A stretch of DNA of 64,000 nt from Symsagittifera roscoffensis (lineage: Eukaryota > Xenacoelomorpha > Acoela > Convolutidae), in the NCBI RefSeq assembly GCF_963678635.1, contig NC_087062.1:57740129-57804128 (forward strand), read 5' to 3'. The position numbers and the translations under genes are program-made. Shown piece after piece: positions 25,145 to 35,898 of this stretch; within the stretch, counting starts at the first letter, position 1, and every line of letters starts with the position of its first letter. The notes beneath the pieces were generated by a model that saw only the letters and a list, made by a program, of their open reading frames with translations, did not search any database and was not told the DNA's origin.

Positions 25145-25204
25145 AGGATCAAGAGGTCTACATATACGTTTGGGATCCGCACATTCAGACTCTCTACGAA
25201 TTGG
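25145..25204 (+). other. Possible 5-prime untranslated exon of the BMP-type gene
   Basis: A 60-base island of mixed composition is preceded by a pyrimidine-rich acceptor (ATCTCTCCTCTTAG) and followed by a consensus donor (GTAAGT at 25205). The next acceptor downstream is the pyrimidine-rich TTGACAG ending at 25673, 41 bases before the BMP ATG. Joining the two gives an untranslated leader. The minus strand here also shows a donor-like GGTAAG (plus 25116-25121) and an open frame at 24989-25333, so an exon on the other strand cannot be excluded. Confidence 0.25.
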
Positions 25205-25714
25205 GTAAGTTGAGTTTGATTTGGGGGCTCTTAAGTTGAGTGTTCTGTTCTGGTTACCTTTTGGGGTGAATCTCCAGCCGCGTAATTTTGGCTCAAAGGA
25301 TTCCAAAGTGGAAGATAAGCTCGCCGTTAACACATCAACAAGCTACATTTTTGTCATAATAACGGATTAAAAATCGAGAAGTGGCAAAGCCGTGCGATTT
25401 TGTCGAATCAGGGCTATCTGTGGTGGTCCCTGAGCTATCTCCAATTAATAATTACCAAATACCTACCTGACTGACTACTCAAAGACCCAAATTTTATTAA
25501 CTTTTTCACTTCAAAACAAACTTCACGTCACGCAATCGCATCAGGAAACAAATTCACAATTCCGACCTAACAATACAAACCTGTGACACCCGCTCACCAG
25601 AAAGACTCTTTTCTTATCCCAAGTGTTAAATAACCTGTTTTTTGCTCCTATTTTTTGTTTACTCACTTGACAGGTGTTATTTTTAAGGTCCCTTCAATTA
25701 CCACATCGACCAAA

Positions 25715-27406
25715 ATGGCCATCAGTGTAATTACGATTCTTCGAATTTTTGCAACAATATACCCCGCTATTATCCTTGCAGAAGAGCTTCCCACGTTAAG
25801 TCGAAAACTTGACCCCGATTCCCTGAAGCAACTTGACATGGGACTTCGGAAGGCTTTCGGCTTTACAGACCCCCAGTTTAAAGCGAGAAAAAGAAGGAGC
25901 TCGGAAGCTTCTGTGGTGCCCCAGTTCATGGTGGATTTGGCCAATCAGGAAACGACACACCATAGAGACTTGGAGCCGAACGATGACTTCACATTTTACG
26001 GAAACATCAGAAGCTATCATCCACTCAATTATGGTGAGATAATCATGCCTGCGATGCAATAAGTGAAGTAAGAACCGGAAAAAAATGAAACTTGAACCTT
26101 AAATAATGAAAAAATCCATTTGATTAGAAGAACAAAACAGCTATGTTTAAATTGCCCTTTTTGGCTTGTTTTTTTTTCAAAATTTTGCCTGCAGCGCAGA
26201 AAATGTGGCCAAAACGGGACTATTTAGTGATTTGGGAGAGGTCAAAAATTCAATTTGGTCGACCTAAAAAAATGTCTAACTTTTCAAAATTTTTTTGAAA
26301 ATCCGCCCCCTTCGAGAAAATCCTAGATCCGCCCCTGATTTCTGGAACATCTGATAGGACTATTCAAACAGTGCATTTAAACCTTTTCGTGATACTTTCT
26401 AAGTTAATTTTCGCGTTACCGCTTCTATGTCCCAATAAATCAAATATCCGTTTCAGACATCGAAGAAGTTGCAACTTCTCATCAAAGACATCTGAAGTAC
26501 AACTTGGAGACATTTCCACCGGACGAAGTCCTGCAGAAAGCAGAACTGAAATTATTCACAGAAGCAGTGGATCCCTTTGGAAACGCATCACACGTCACAG
26601 TACATGTATACGAAATTTTATCCAATGCCGATGAAGACAAGGTCATCAAATGCGATGACAGTAAAGAGAAGAAGAAGTTGATAGAAAGTCGAAAATTGTT
26701 GACCGAAAGTGAAGCTAAGTGGAATTCCTTCGATGTTACAGAATCCATTAAAAGTTGGATGGCGACGCCGAGCGAACTGCGTTGCGGGTTTTTGATCAAC
26801 ATTGAACCTCTGCACAGCAGCAACGAAATTCACAGTTTTGAACATATAAAACTCAAAATGAGCAAATATAATCTCGAATCTGTCCAAGAGTGGATGCGAT
26901 TGTATGAGCCAGTTTTGGTGTTGAAATCACGTGACCAGACGCAAATGAATGAGCCTTGTCGGCATAAGTCTAAAGAAGTGGGACCAAGCTCGCGGATAAG
27001 CGACCAGAAACAGTTAAGAAGAAGAAGAAACGTGATTCAGGGAAGTTTTGATCAGAGTGAGAAAGCTAGAAAACTGGAAAGCATCCGGAGCCAACTTTGC
27101 AACAGATATCTCTTCTACATCGACTTCTCCCAGATCCGCTGGGACGATTGGATCCTGGCTCCTCCTGGATTCCAGGCATACATCTGCATCGGATCCTGTC
27201 CTTTCCCCCTGGCACACCACGTGAACTCGACCAACCACGCAATCGTCCAGACAGTTGTGAACTCCTTCCGACCGCATGTTGTCGGACCCTCAAGATGCAT
27301 CCCTACAGAGCTCAGCTCAATAAGTCTGTTGTTTTTGGACCAGAACAACTCCCCAGTCCTGAAGAGCTACAAGGACATGGTGGTGCAAGCATGTGGATGC
27401 AGATAA
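25715..27406 (+). CDS. BMP2/4 (Decapentaplegic)-type TGF-beta ligand precursor
   Basis: Two coding exons, 25715-26033 and 26457-27406, are joined across a phase-1 GT-AG intron (donor GTGAGA, acceptor TTTCAG). They encode 422 residues, normal for BMP2/4. The ATG context is AAAATGG. Residues 1-22 are a signal peptide. The prodomain has the conserved VVPQFMVDL (67-75) and [13 protein letters not shown]. Furin site LRRRR ends at residue 297, and the mature domain is 125 residues. [39 protein letters not shown] (with the conserved N-glycosylation NST) and the ACGCR end are diagnostic of BMP2/4/Dpp. Cystine-knot cysteines 321, 350, 354, 387, 419 and 421 are present. The cysteine that normally precedes C387 and links the dimer is arginine (AGA, 27293-27295). 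A second basic site, RKRR, lies at 58-61. The product should be a secreted ligand for BMP receptors. Confidence 0.95.
26150..26337 (-). mobile_element. MITE-like insertion in the BMP-type gene intron
   Basis: This lies within the 423-base intron (26034-26456). On the minus strand it begins CAGGGGCGGATCTAGG and continues with CGAAGGGGGCGGATTTTC and CTGCGCTGCAGGC, matching the inverted copy at 23593-23800. It makes up nearly half of the intron. Confidence 0.7.
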
Positions 27407-30224
27407 ACCCCCCTTTTCCCCCATTTTTGAAAAAAAAACAATCCCAAGAATTCAAACAGATTACTGTTGATCATGCAAATTAAGGACTCGAAGTCTATCT
27501 GTTCTGTTGAGTTGACCTGACGGACTCGGAAAATATCCGATTGATGATTTGTTGGACTTGAAAAGGCAGCTCAGCTAAGTTGTTGTTTTTGATAATGCAC
27601 ATTAGAAATTTGTCAATTTGTCAATTTTAATATTGTAATTATTTTTATAGAGGTTATTTCACTTGATTTTAACGACAATTTATATTTAGTTGCTCATTTT
27701 TTTAAAGTTAGCGAGATCAAAAATATTTAGAAGAAAAGTATATATTTGCAAGTCATTCCGATTTTTGGTAATCACGAATCGATTAATTTGGGCCATGAGA
27801 GTAGGAAAAAGAACAGCCAGTTGAAAAGACAGCTCAAATACTTTCGAACTATGAAAAGAACAATTTTTTATAAATTGACGAAAGGGGAATTGAGGAGGAG
27901 AGTTGGGTGCGAGTTTCAAAAACTAAATTGTTTCCACTAACAAGTAATAGTTGGGATAAACGATGCATTGTAGTTTAGATATGTCTCATGACATTTCTAG
28001 TTTTTGTCGTTCACAAAGCGTTTCCTGTACAGTGCCACTTCGCTGACGTTCAGTCAAAAATTGTTTGTTTCGACTTTCGTCATGTCGAAAGTAATGTCAA
28101 TCTAATCGAAGTAATGTCATTTTTTCTCCAATCTTTTGCCATTTTCATGGCTCTTTAACTTTGGTTTTCGTTACACATCATGGTGACTTATCATGTTAAA
28201 AACAAAAAGTTGACTTCACTGTCAACGCAATTTTTTTTTGAAATGTGTACAAGCAAAAACTGTAAGAGCAGCCCGAGCGCTCTTTTTTGATGAAACAGAG
28301 CTGATTTATCGATAAACAAAAACTGTACCCATATAATCTGAATTTCATTTGTCACAAGAACTGTGCAATCAATGTTTCAACAGTGTACAAACATAGCCAA
28401 TCAAAGATTGAAAAAATGTAATGAACGCAAGTAAACATAAAAAAAACACTGACATGTTGAAAAAATCTCAACTTTTGAATTTAAATGAAAAAAAGATGCC
28501 TTTTATGCTTTTCGAATTTCTAGAACGATTTATGATTGGAATTTTTTTGATAATATGAACCCAACTAGAGAAAACTGATTTTCCGAGCTATTTGCACGTT
28601 CGTATTCGGAGAGTGCTATTTACGTCACTTTCAGCAGATGATTTTCAATTGAATTCAAAAAGTGCAAACATAACTAAGTGCATTAATAAATGCATCAATA
28701 TGTATGAATGCACATCTGTAGTTATTGGACATTTTTTGCACATTTTAAGATTTTTCCTGAAAAATAAACAAAAAAAATTAACAAGACTTACATAAGAGTC
28801 TTTACTGCGTTCATTACTCTTAACCAATGTGTTTTATATTGCCTTAACAATTAATGTGCAAATGACGCGCATAGTTTTTACAAATATAGTGGTCGACGCA
28901 ACAGCGAACTTCGTAATCCAAAAAAAATTTAGGGCGTTTTTTTCTTACAATATCTATATGCTTGCTCTGATAGATAACAACTGATTTTGACGACGTGCCT
29001 CAAAATAAGGCTGACACATAAGATTTTTAGGCAAAATTAAACTAAAAAATTATCTAAGTCTTAAGCGATTCTTTTTATAGAACTTTAATACTTTGTTTAT
29101 ATCACAATCTTGGCATTTTTGAGGCCAATAAAATAAATAAAACTGAAAGTTAAGCCGTAAAAATACCTATTTTCTTTGGGTCAAAACTGGGTTTTCCTGG
29201 TTGTTTCAGGCAAAACTTGTTTTCAAGCCTACAAGAAAACCCAAATTTAGAAAAGAATCAAATATAAATGAGTAGATGAAATGTAATCAATTTTGCTTCA
29301 GCCGCTTTATTCTGAGGTAAAATTTTGCGAATATTTTATGATGCGATTTCAATGTCGCTCAGTGTAGTTAATCTGCGTATTCTGACAAGTTCACTTCTAT
29401 GTACCAAAACACAACATGGTGTATATCTGAAGTGCAGATATTTAGTCTTTACTAGCTAAAAATACCTTGAATGGTGTTTATCGTCAGACATTCATCTTCG
29501 CCAATGAAACTCGTCTAAGCAACTTTGTTTTGAGAAAGGACAAAATGTTTTTCTATACTGTAGATGGTTTCACGACTGAGAAGATATATCACTTAACATC
29601 AAATCTGACGGTTGCTTGAGGTGCCTGATTTTTGATTTTTGTCAGATAAACTACAACTATATAGGAACTTCCTCTTCATCGGTGGTTGAAGAAAATCTGA
29701 AAAACCAAACTTGAAAATAGCAGACAGGGGTGCATGCGAAATGGCTCCCAGCGAATTTGGAAAAATGTTAAGATTTATTTATTCTTCGTTTTCATCTTTG
29801 CGAAAATTATTCCGATTTAGTTCTTTTTAACTTCTATCATCACAAATCTTGCCACATTTCACTAAAAACCAACCTATTTAGTTTTTTATTTGCGAGGTAC
29901 ATTTACAAAGATACTGCAAAAAACAATCAGATCCGAAGATAAACGCATTTCAGATCCTGTTTTGGGAATCGACTGAAAATGGAAACCAGTGGCTGTTTAA
30001 CTTTGAAGGCTTTCAGGGTGCAGTCATCCGAAGCGATTTAATTGGTTGGGTAGTTTTCACGACAATCAGAGCTTTGTTGTAATGGTTAATTTCACCCCTC
30101 TTGTAGAGTGAAATGGTTTATCGTTGGTTGTATTTTTTTCGTTTCAAGTTGTTAAGGCGACCGTTGCGAGAATTAATTGCAACAATAAGAATTAATCACT
30201 TCAGTTTTGTCGTGTTGCTTCAAA
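27407..30224. other. Intergenic between convergent BMP-type and ceramidase genes
   Basis: AT-rich sequence holding the 3-prime untranslated regions of both genes. No canonical AATAAA was found close after the BMP stop. On the minus strand, AATAAA hexamers occur at about 29889-29884 and 29780-29771, 340-450 bases after the ceramidase stop, and could serve that gene. No other gene or RNA was recognised. Confidence 0.5.
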
Positions 30225-33200
30225 TTACGGATTGAAATCGATATAAGGCACTCCCATAGCTCCCATCCAAGCAGGCATGTACTTCATGTGAATTTTTTCG
30301 ATAGGGTATCCCCCCACGGTTAGATCTTCATGCACACATAACACGATTCCATAGGCACACGCGTAAGCACTAATGATATGCCACACACCGTGTAAATAAG
30401 GAATGTACAAGGACCTCCAGAGGGGGCAAAAAGATTTGTCCAGGGTCCAGATTACAAAGGCGAAGACGAACCCAAGGATGAATTTGGGAAAGCATTTGGT
30501 GTAAATGTGTGTTGGAGTTCTGTAGGCGAAGTAGTCGGCCATGACCGTGAGCACGAAGGGTGCTCCGAAAATGATGAGTGCGAACTGGTTGAACGCGGGT
30601 GCTGTGATTGAGAGCATCGTGCAGCAGAAGGTGATAAAGATGAAAATAATGGTGAATTTGGTTCTGGATTTGAGCCCGAAAGGCAGCAGGTGTTTGGGCC
30701 AGTATCCGGCTGAGAGCCAGCTGAGACTCCACAGGATTCCACATTCATCCACTAACTGACCCGCGAATCTAGAAAAGAATAGTGTACATATTTTTTACGT
30801 TGTTTTCCCATGAAACAATCGCTTATAAAATCCAACTTTAATCAGCCAAATACAAATATGGTTTTTTGAATCTGTTCTTTGTCAAAAAATGCAACTTTTC
30901 ATTTCAATTATTTTTAAAAAAGCAGTATTTGGACATATCATATTTAAGCGCTGAATTTCATTATTTCAAAAAAAGCTTCATAAACGAGGGTGTGGAATGG
31001 TTAATTTTTTTTCTAGTCTTTTTTTCTCTTAATGATTTCCTTAATAACTTCAAAATTTTTACAGAGCAGAAAAATAATCAATTTGTGGGGTGGATTTTGG
31101 AATTTGGGTGAGTTTTAGTTTTTTTCATTTTATTGTTTTCCACGCAAAATTAGGTACCACAAATAACCATCGGAATCATTATATTAAAGAACTTTTACTC
31201 GTCATTCAAAAGACATTTAAATAATTCAAAAGTTTGTCTCAGTATCGAGACACAGAATTTAAATTTTTTAAGAATAAATTCGAGCAAAAGCGAGCAAGCA
31301 GGCTTACCATAGCTTATTTATGCTTAATTTAAGCCGTGAAAATTTAGTTTCACTCGAAATATAATTAGTTTTTTGAAGTTTTTCTAGCGCCACTTTGGGA
31401 ATCAAAACTTTCAAAAATTTCTCAATTTGTTGTCTGATCTGCCTTATTTGTTTTGACTGTTAAATATGCCTGCCGTTAAATATTATCGTTCAGGTTCTTT
31501 CACCGCACCGAAAAACGACACTAACTTGTAAGAATTGTCTGTAGGTCTCTGGAACTCAGAGACAACTTACAAAATATCCATAGATTCCGAGCTGAAATAC
31601 GTCTAACTAAGTTTTGTCGGCACTTTAATTTTTTCGTGGATTCCGCAATGAGCGAATATCATTAGTTGTACAAAATCCGCAAATGTAAGTGAATTCCTCA
31701 AATTGTAAGCAGGTTCCGCAAAAGTATGCCATTCCGCTTACATTTTGAAGATTTTACATACACTTTGCAGATTCCGCTTACAATTTGCGGATTTCGCTTA
31801 CAGTTGTGATTCTGCGACAGCGCATTTTTGCTACATACGTATTTTATCATTGTTTGTAGGTTCCACAAACTTTTCCGGATTCCGCAATTTTTGTTGTCGA
31901 TTCCGTAAATTCACCTGTGTTTGAGATGAATTTGAGCTAAACAGTGTTGTAGTTATTTTTTCGTGGAATCCAAGAAAAAATAAGATCGAACATAACAAAC
32001 AATTTTGTGGATGCCGCGACAATCACAAAATGCATATTTTGACCTCGCTTTTGTTGATGCCGCGACAACTCACAAAATACACATTTTGAGCAACCGGCTA
32101 TCCTTGTTGAAAGTGGATACGTTTTGAATATCTATCGAGGTGTGTACTGACGAGAGTGTGGCGTGGTAGTATGCGGATCCAATGCCCACCAGCTGGAGGG
32201 TGAGGAGGAGGAACTTCAGGTTGGGCTGGCAGAAGGAGGCATAGCGCAGGTAGATGTAGTACTGTACCACAGGGAACACCACCAGCGGCAGATTGGACAC
32301 CTAGGCGCAAACCACCAGTGCATCCACTGTTAGAAAATTTGGCTGCCGATAATGAATTAGTATTTAAATGGTTATCCAACGTGCGAAAATATGGAATGTT
32401 CATACACAAAAAGACTGATGACGAAATCTTAAAGTGTCATTTCAAACAAAAACACAATTTGAAATTAAAAAAAAACAGATTTCAAAATATGGCCGATAAA
32501 AAAATGTAGATGGAATTTAAATTTCCGATCTTCCTATAAACCTTAGGTTTTACCTAATATCAAATACCCATTTTTGAAATGAAACACATTGCCACGATCT
32601 ATCAGAGCTATGGTTCTAACTTCAATTACAATAAGAACACTTTAAATGCAATATTTATTATAGGGTTTAGGAACTTAGACGACAGGAAATTAGACGATCA
32701 GAAAACAACGAAATTTAAACAATAACTTGCGTGAAAATTGCATGAGTTTTGTTTACAGACCCGGGTTGACCTCCATACACCAAAAATGCTTATCATACAA
32801 TTCTATACATCAAAGTGTGTGGGAAAAGGCTTGCCATACAATTTTCATACAACTTCGAAAAATGGGTGAAAAAAGATAGAAACTAATTTCTGTGGCTGTT
32901 TGATTCTAATCAAACAATCTGGTGATAAAAATCAGAGGTTTTCGTTTTTTGAAAAAAATGCTTATCATACAATTCCCATATATTGAAATTGTATGACTAG
33001 CGTTTTTTTGATGGCGACACAAAAAAATTTTCAAGTAATTTTGAATTTGCCCCCAATTTTTTTCGTTTTTTTTTTCAACCGCAAATCGATTTTTTGCACG
33101 CGAGCAAACATTTTCCAAAAATTTTTTTTTGCATGCAAAATTTATTTTTTTTGTGTGCATAACGTAGTCCTGGATACACTAATGTTGGGGTTTTTTCCTT

Positions 33201-34291
33201 TTCGCTTTATAATTTTTTTTCAAAAACGCAGAAAATTCTTATTTCTTTTGTGTGGCGTGTTTATGTATGCCTTGATCAATGTCTGATAATTTTAAATTTC
33301 AAATTTTAAAATAATTGTCATTGAAAAATTTTGCCAAATTTTAAAAGTTATTTTTATATCACTTGTGAAAGACAGCTCGAAGATAATTCAGGTCGTTTTT
33401 TATGCATTGAAAATGCATGAGAAACTCCACTTTGGTGCTTTGAGTAAACCAAGGTCTTTGTGATTTGTGTTTGATTACAAACACAACCAAACTTTTTCAA
33501 AAATTAAATTTATATATGGAAAATGTACGATAAGAAGTTTTGATCAACCCGGGGACTTAAAGTAACTTTCGCCTGAGTATAAAATGGTTTTCCGTAAATT
33601 ATGGGGGTTGAGAAGTTAGACGATAAGCAAATTAGACGGAGGTTTTTAAAAAGAAATTAGACGATTTTGCAAAACTGCAAATGTCAGAAAATAGACGAAA
33701 GTGAGAGAGATCAAAATTGTTTGCAGACAAATTGGGTGAGAAAAACAAAATTGTTTGCAGACAACAGTTAAATTTCGGTGGCCAAAAATTTTACAAGTCA
33801 ATCATGCATAATTTATTCAATTCAAAACTCTTCTGTAATATTTGGATTTGTCATTTTATGTTCATTTAAAGTAATTGTTTTGCTAGGTAATGTCATTTTA
33901 TGTTCTTTTTGTATTTGTGAAACTTGACTGAAAGAAAAAATTTTATTGGTTCTTTCCTTTTCATAGCTTTTTCGTCTAAAATGCCAGATCTGTAATAATG
34001 TTAAATTTCGTCTTTTTCATTTTTGTTGCATCCGTCTAATTTGCTTATCGTCTAATTTCCTAGGCCCCGTAATTTCCATTTCTTTACTGTCGTCTAACTT
34101 GCTTGTCTAATTTCCTAGGCCCCATTTATCAATTAAGTTTAAAATGAGAGGATTTATCTCAATTTCTTCTCACAGATTCCTTCAGTGCTTACCGTGTTGA
34201 CAAATTCTGTGATGAAAGGTGTGACTGCGTAGTTGGGCTCACACCAATCCACCTCAGAACTCAAGGGATTAAACGCCTCGGGTAGTCGCAT
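30225..34291 (-). CDS. Alkaline ceramidase (ACER family)
   Basis: A multi-pass membrane hydrolase that cleaves ceramide to sphingosine and fatty acid in ER/Golgi-type membranes. Three coding exons are 34291-34193, 32300-32152 and 30768-30225. Introns of 1,892 and 1,383 bases have donors GTAAGC and GTCAGT and acceptors CCTAG and TCTAG. The product is 263 residues, as in human ACERs. N-terminal D15-W16-x-E18-x-N20 and E29 match the family calcium site. S75 and H79 (GSAYYHATLSF), D90 (QLVDE) and H209 and H213 (YLHGVWH) match the zinc/catalytic set. FVNTVSNLP spans exon junction 1 and HATLSFAGQ spans junction 2, confirming the splicing. The ATG follows an upstream stretch without in-frame ATG. 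All key residues are intact, so the enzyme should be active. The paralogue (ACER1, 2 or 3) cannot be decided. The gene converges on the BMP-type gene. Confidence 0.95.
31625..32090. repeat. Short degenerate repeats in ceramidase intron 2
   Basis: Phrases of the type ATTCCGCTTACAATTTGCGG and TTCCGCAA recur at irregular 25-35-base spacing through the distal part of intron 2. They look like a decayed microsatellite or minisatellite with some inverted pairs. No coding potential. Confidence 0.55.
32661..34126. mobile_element. Nested TIR elements in ceramidase intron 1
   Basis: An inner element runs from GGGGGTTGAGAAGTTAGACG (33603) to CGTCTAATTTCCTAGGCCCC (ending ~34068); its ends are inverted, and both ends contain GATAAGCAAATTAGACGGA or its complement. 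A second, outer pair of similar ends lies at about 32661 (TTAGGAACTTAGACGACAGG) and at about 34087-34126 (CTGTCGTCTAACTTGC and on to CCTAGGCCCC). The repeated ATTAGACG core is characteristic. Copies of the CATACAATTC motif seen at 1.5 kb also occur at 32.78-33.01 kb. No transposase is visible. These account for most of the intron. Confidence 0.65.
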
Positions 34292-35329
34292 CTTAATTGA
34301 CTTACACTCGGTTAACTTCGACCGCTGTCGCGTCGTTTGCTGCAGCACACTTGGTAGCTGGTTGTAGAACTCTGTTTACAGACGAGTTGTTGCTTTTTGA
34401 CAACCCGAAATGAAGATCTTGATTCTAGGTTGTCCTGAAAACTTCGAAATCCTTGTAAACTCACGCGTGAAGTATAATTGGACTGACAACAAAATTGGTA
34501 TCTTCGGGTGTTGTGAGGCGATGTCTTTGTTTTCAGTACGACCCGTTAAAGCACAATTCGCTCGAAGCTGTCGGTAGTCCTTTACCTTTTGTAACTATCT
34601 TGGTTGAAAAACACAGTTAAGTAGCTATACAACACAGCACTCCCTCTGATCCAGCTTAGAACCCTATAAATCAAAACCAACTTCTGCTGCTGAATGCTGT
34701 AAGTCCACGTGAAATGAAATTAGTTCAGTCCGCAGTTGACCGTGACCCACAAACAGATTAACATCATCCTCGTCCTTGAGATCGGATTAATTAGTAGTAT
34801 ATCATAAAACTGGCGAGGAGATAATTCTACTAGTGACGAAATATAAGGTATATAATTGATGATATGTATTAAGTTGATGTAAAATAAGAACAAAATTGAA
34901 GAAGCATGGGTTTATTTGGCGGTGTTGTTTGGCGCAGGATTCACTGAGAGATTCTGGGTAGCACATACGCAAGGATCGTAAGGTTGTCCCGATTCAGATT
35001 CTAGAGATGGCACTGAGAAGTCAAACAGATGTCATGTAACTCTATTGCGATCTTTCAGGTGCTCCCGCGCTCTCCATTGATGCAGAAGTCACCATATTAG
35101 TGATACTTCGAACAGACCATTCATTCATTATACATAACATTAAAGCCAAGATACCTACAGAAAAAGTTACCGAAACACATTCTTGGTACAAGCTTGATGG
35201 CTTAAAATTACCAAATGATAAGACTTATTTGAAATTGTTCGCATAACGAAATCAAAGGCCATCAGCAAGAAAAGTACATATATTCTACAAGTTCCTTATA
35301 AGGTCTTGTTAAAATGGCTCTTAAGATGA
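34292..35329. other. Upstream region of the ceramidase gene
   Basis: Presumed 5-prime UTR and promoter of the ceramidase, of more mixed composition than the neighbouring DNA. A TATAAAT occurs at about 34664 but reads on the plus strand. No exon can be supported. Confidence 0.4.
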
Positions 35330-35512
35330 CTATTTTTCAAAAAAAAATTCTTGTTCTACCCGATCACATAAAACGAGCACAAGTAAAAATTTGTTGTTGG
35401 TGATTGGAAAATAAACACATATGCCGACAAAATAGGACAAGGCGAGCAAAAAGTTGAAACAATCAATATTTGTTGGAGGGTGACATACGGCGTAGTATCT
35501 GTATTGAAGGTC
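35330..35512 (-). pseudogene. Possible GPCR-like exon fragment, low confidence
   Basis: A minus-strand frame of about 60 residues begins after an AG that could be an acceptor. It reads LQYRYYAVCHPPTNIDCFNF, followed by a hydrophobic segment (LLALSYFVGICVYFP). The YRYYAVCHP phrase resembles the end of helix 3 in rhodopsin-like or chemosensory receptors, followed by helix 4. There is no DRY aspartate and there are no neighbouring transmembrane exons, so it may be a relic or coincidence. Confidence 0.15.
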
Positions 35513-35898
35513 CACTCATGACCAAAGCAGTCTTAATTATAATTGTAATTAAAAACCTGCCTTTGTTATTGAGTTGATCACAAGTCTTAGTGACACACTC
35601 TTATACAAAGTTGAAGAATAACAGTCGATATTCAATTGTTAACTTTCTTTTAAATGACAAAATCTATATTTAATTTACAATGTCCTTCCAGATAATTTTC
35701 TACTAAGTTCACAGTCCATTTTTGCTGCTTATATTGTGGCGCAAGGAGCAGTTGTCCTATCGGACAAGAAAAAAGAATAAGTCGGAAAACCGGTATTTTG
35801 GCAGAGCCACCGTTTTTATGGCAAAAGGGACCGTCCAATTGTTACTTGCAAAATAATTGAAACAAGGTTGCAGTCCCAACACACCACTACTGGCATCC
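35513..35898. other. Left flank of the satellite, no gene seen
   Basis: Sequence before the first satellite unit. A non-ATG open frame at 35650-35838 (minus) shows no recognisable feature. Confidence 0.5.

Noticed and set aside
26482-27348. Minus-strand and alternate-frame open frames over BMP exon 2
   Set aside because: They lie antisense or out of phase to a clearly conserved coding exon and show no domain of their own.
30370-30748. Alternate minus-strand frames over ceramidase exon 3
   Set aside because: The conserved ACER motifs are all in one frame, so the others are shadows.
32993-33286. 97-codon plus-strand open frame in ceramidase intron 1
   Set aside because: Dominated by phenylalanine codons from T-runs, antisense to the gene and inside transposon sequence.
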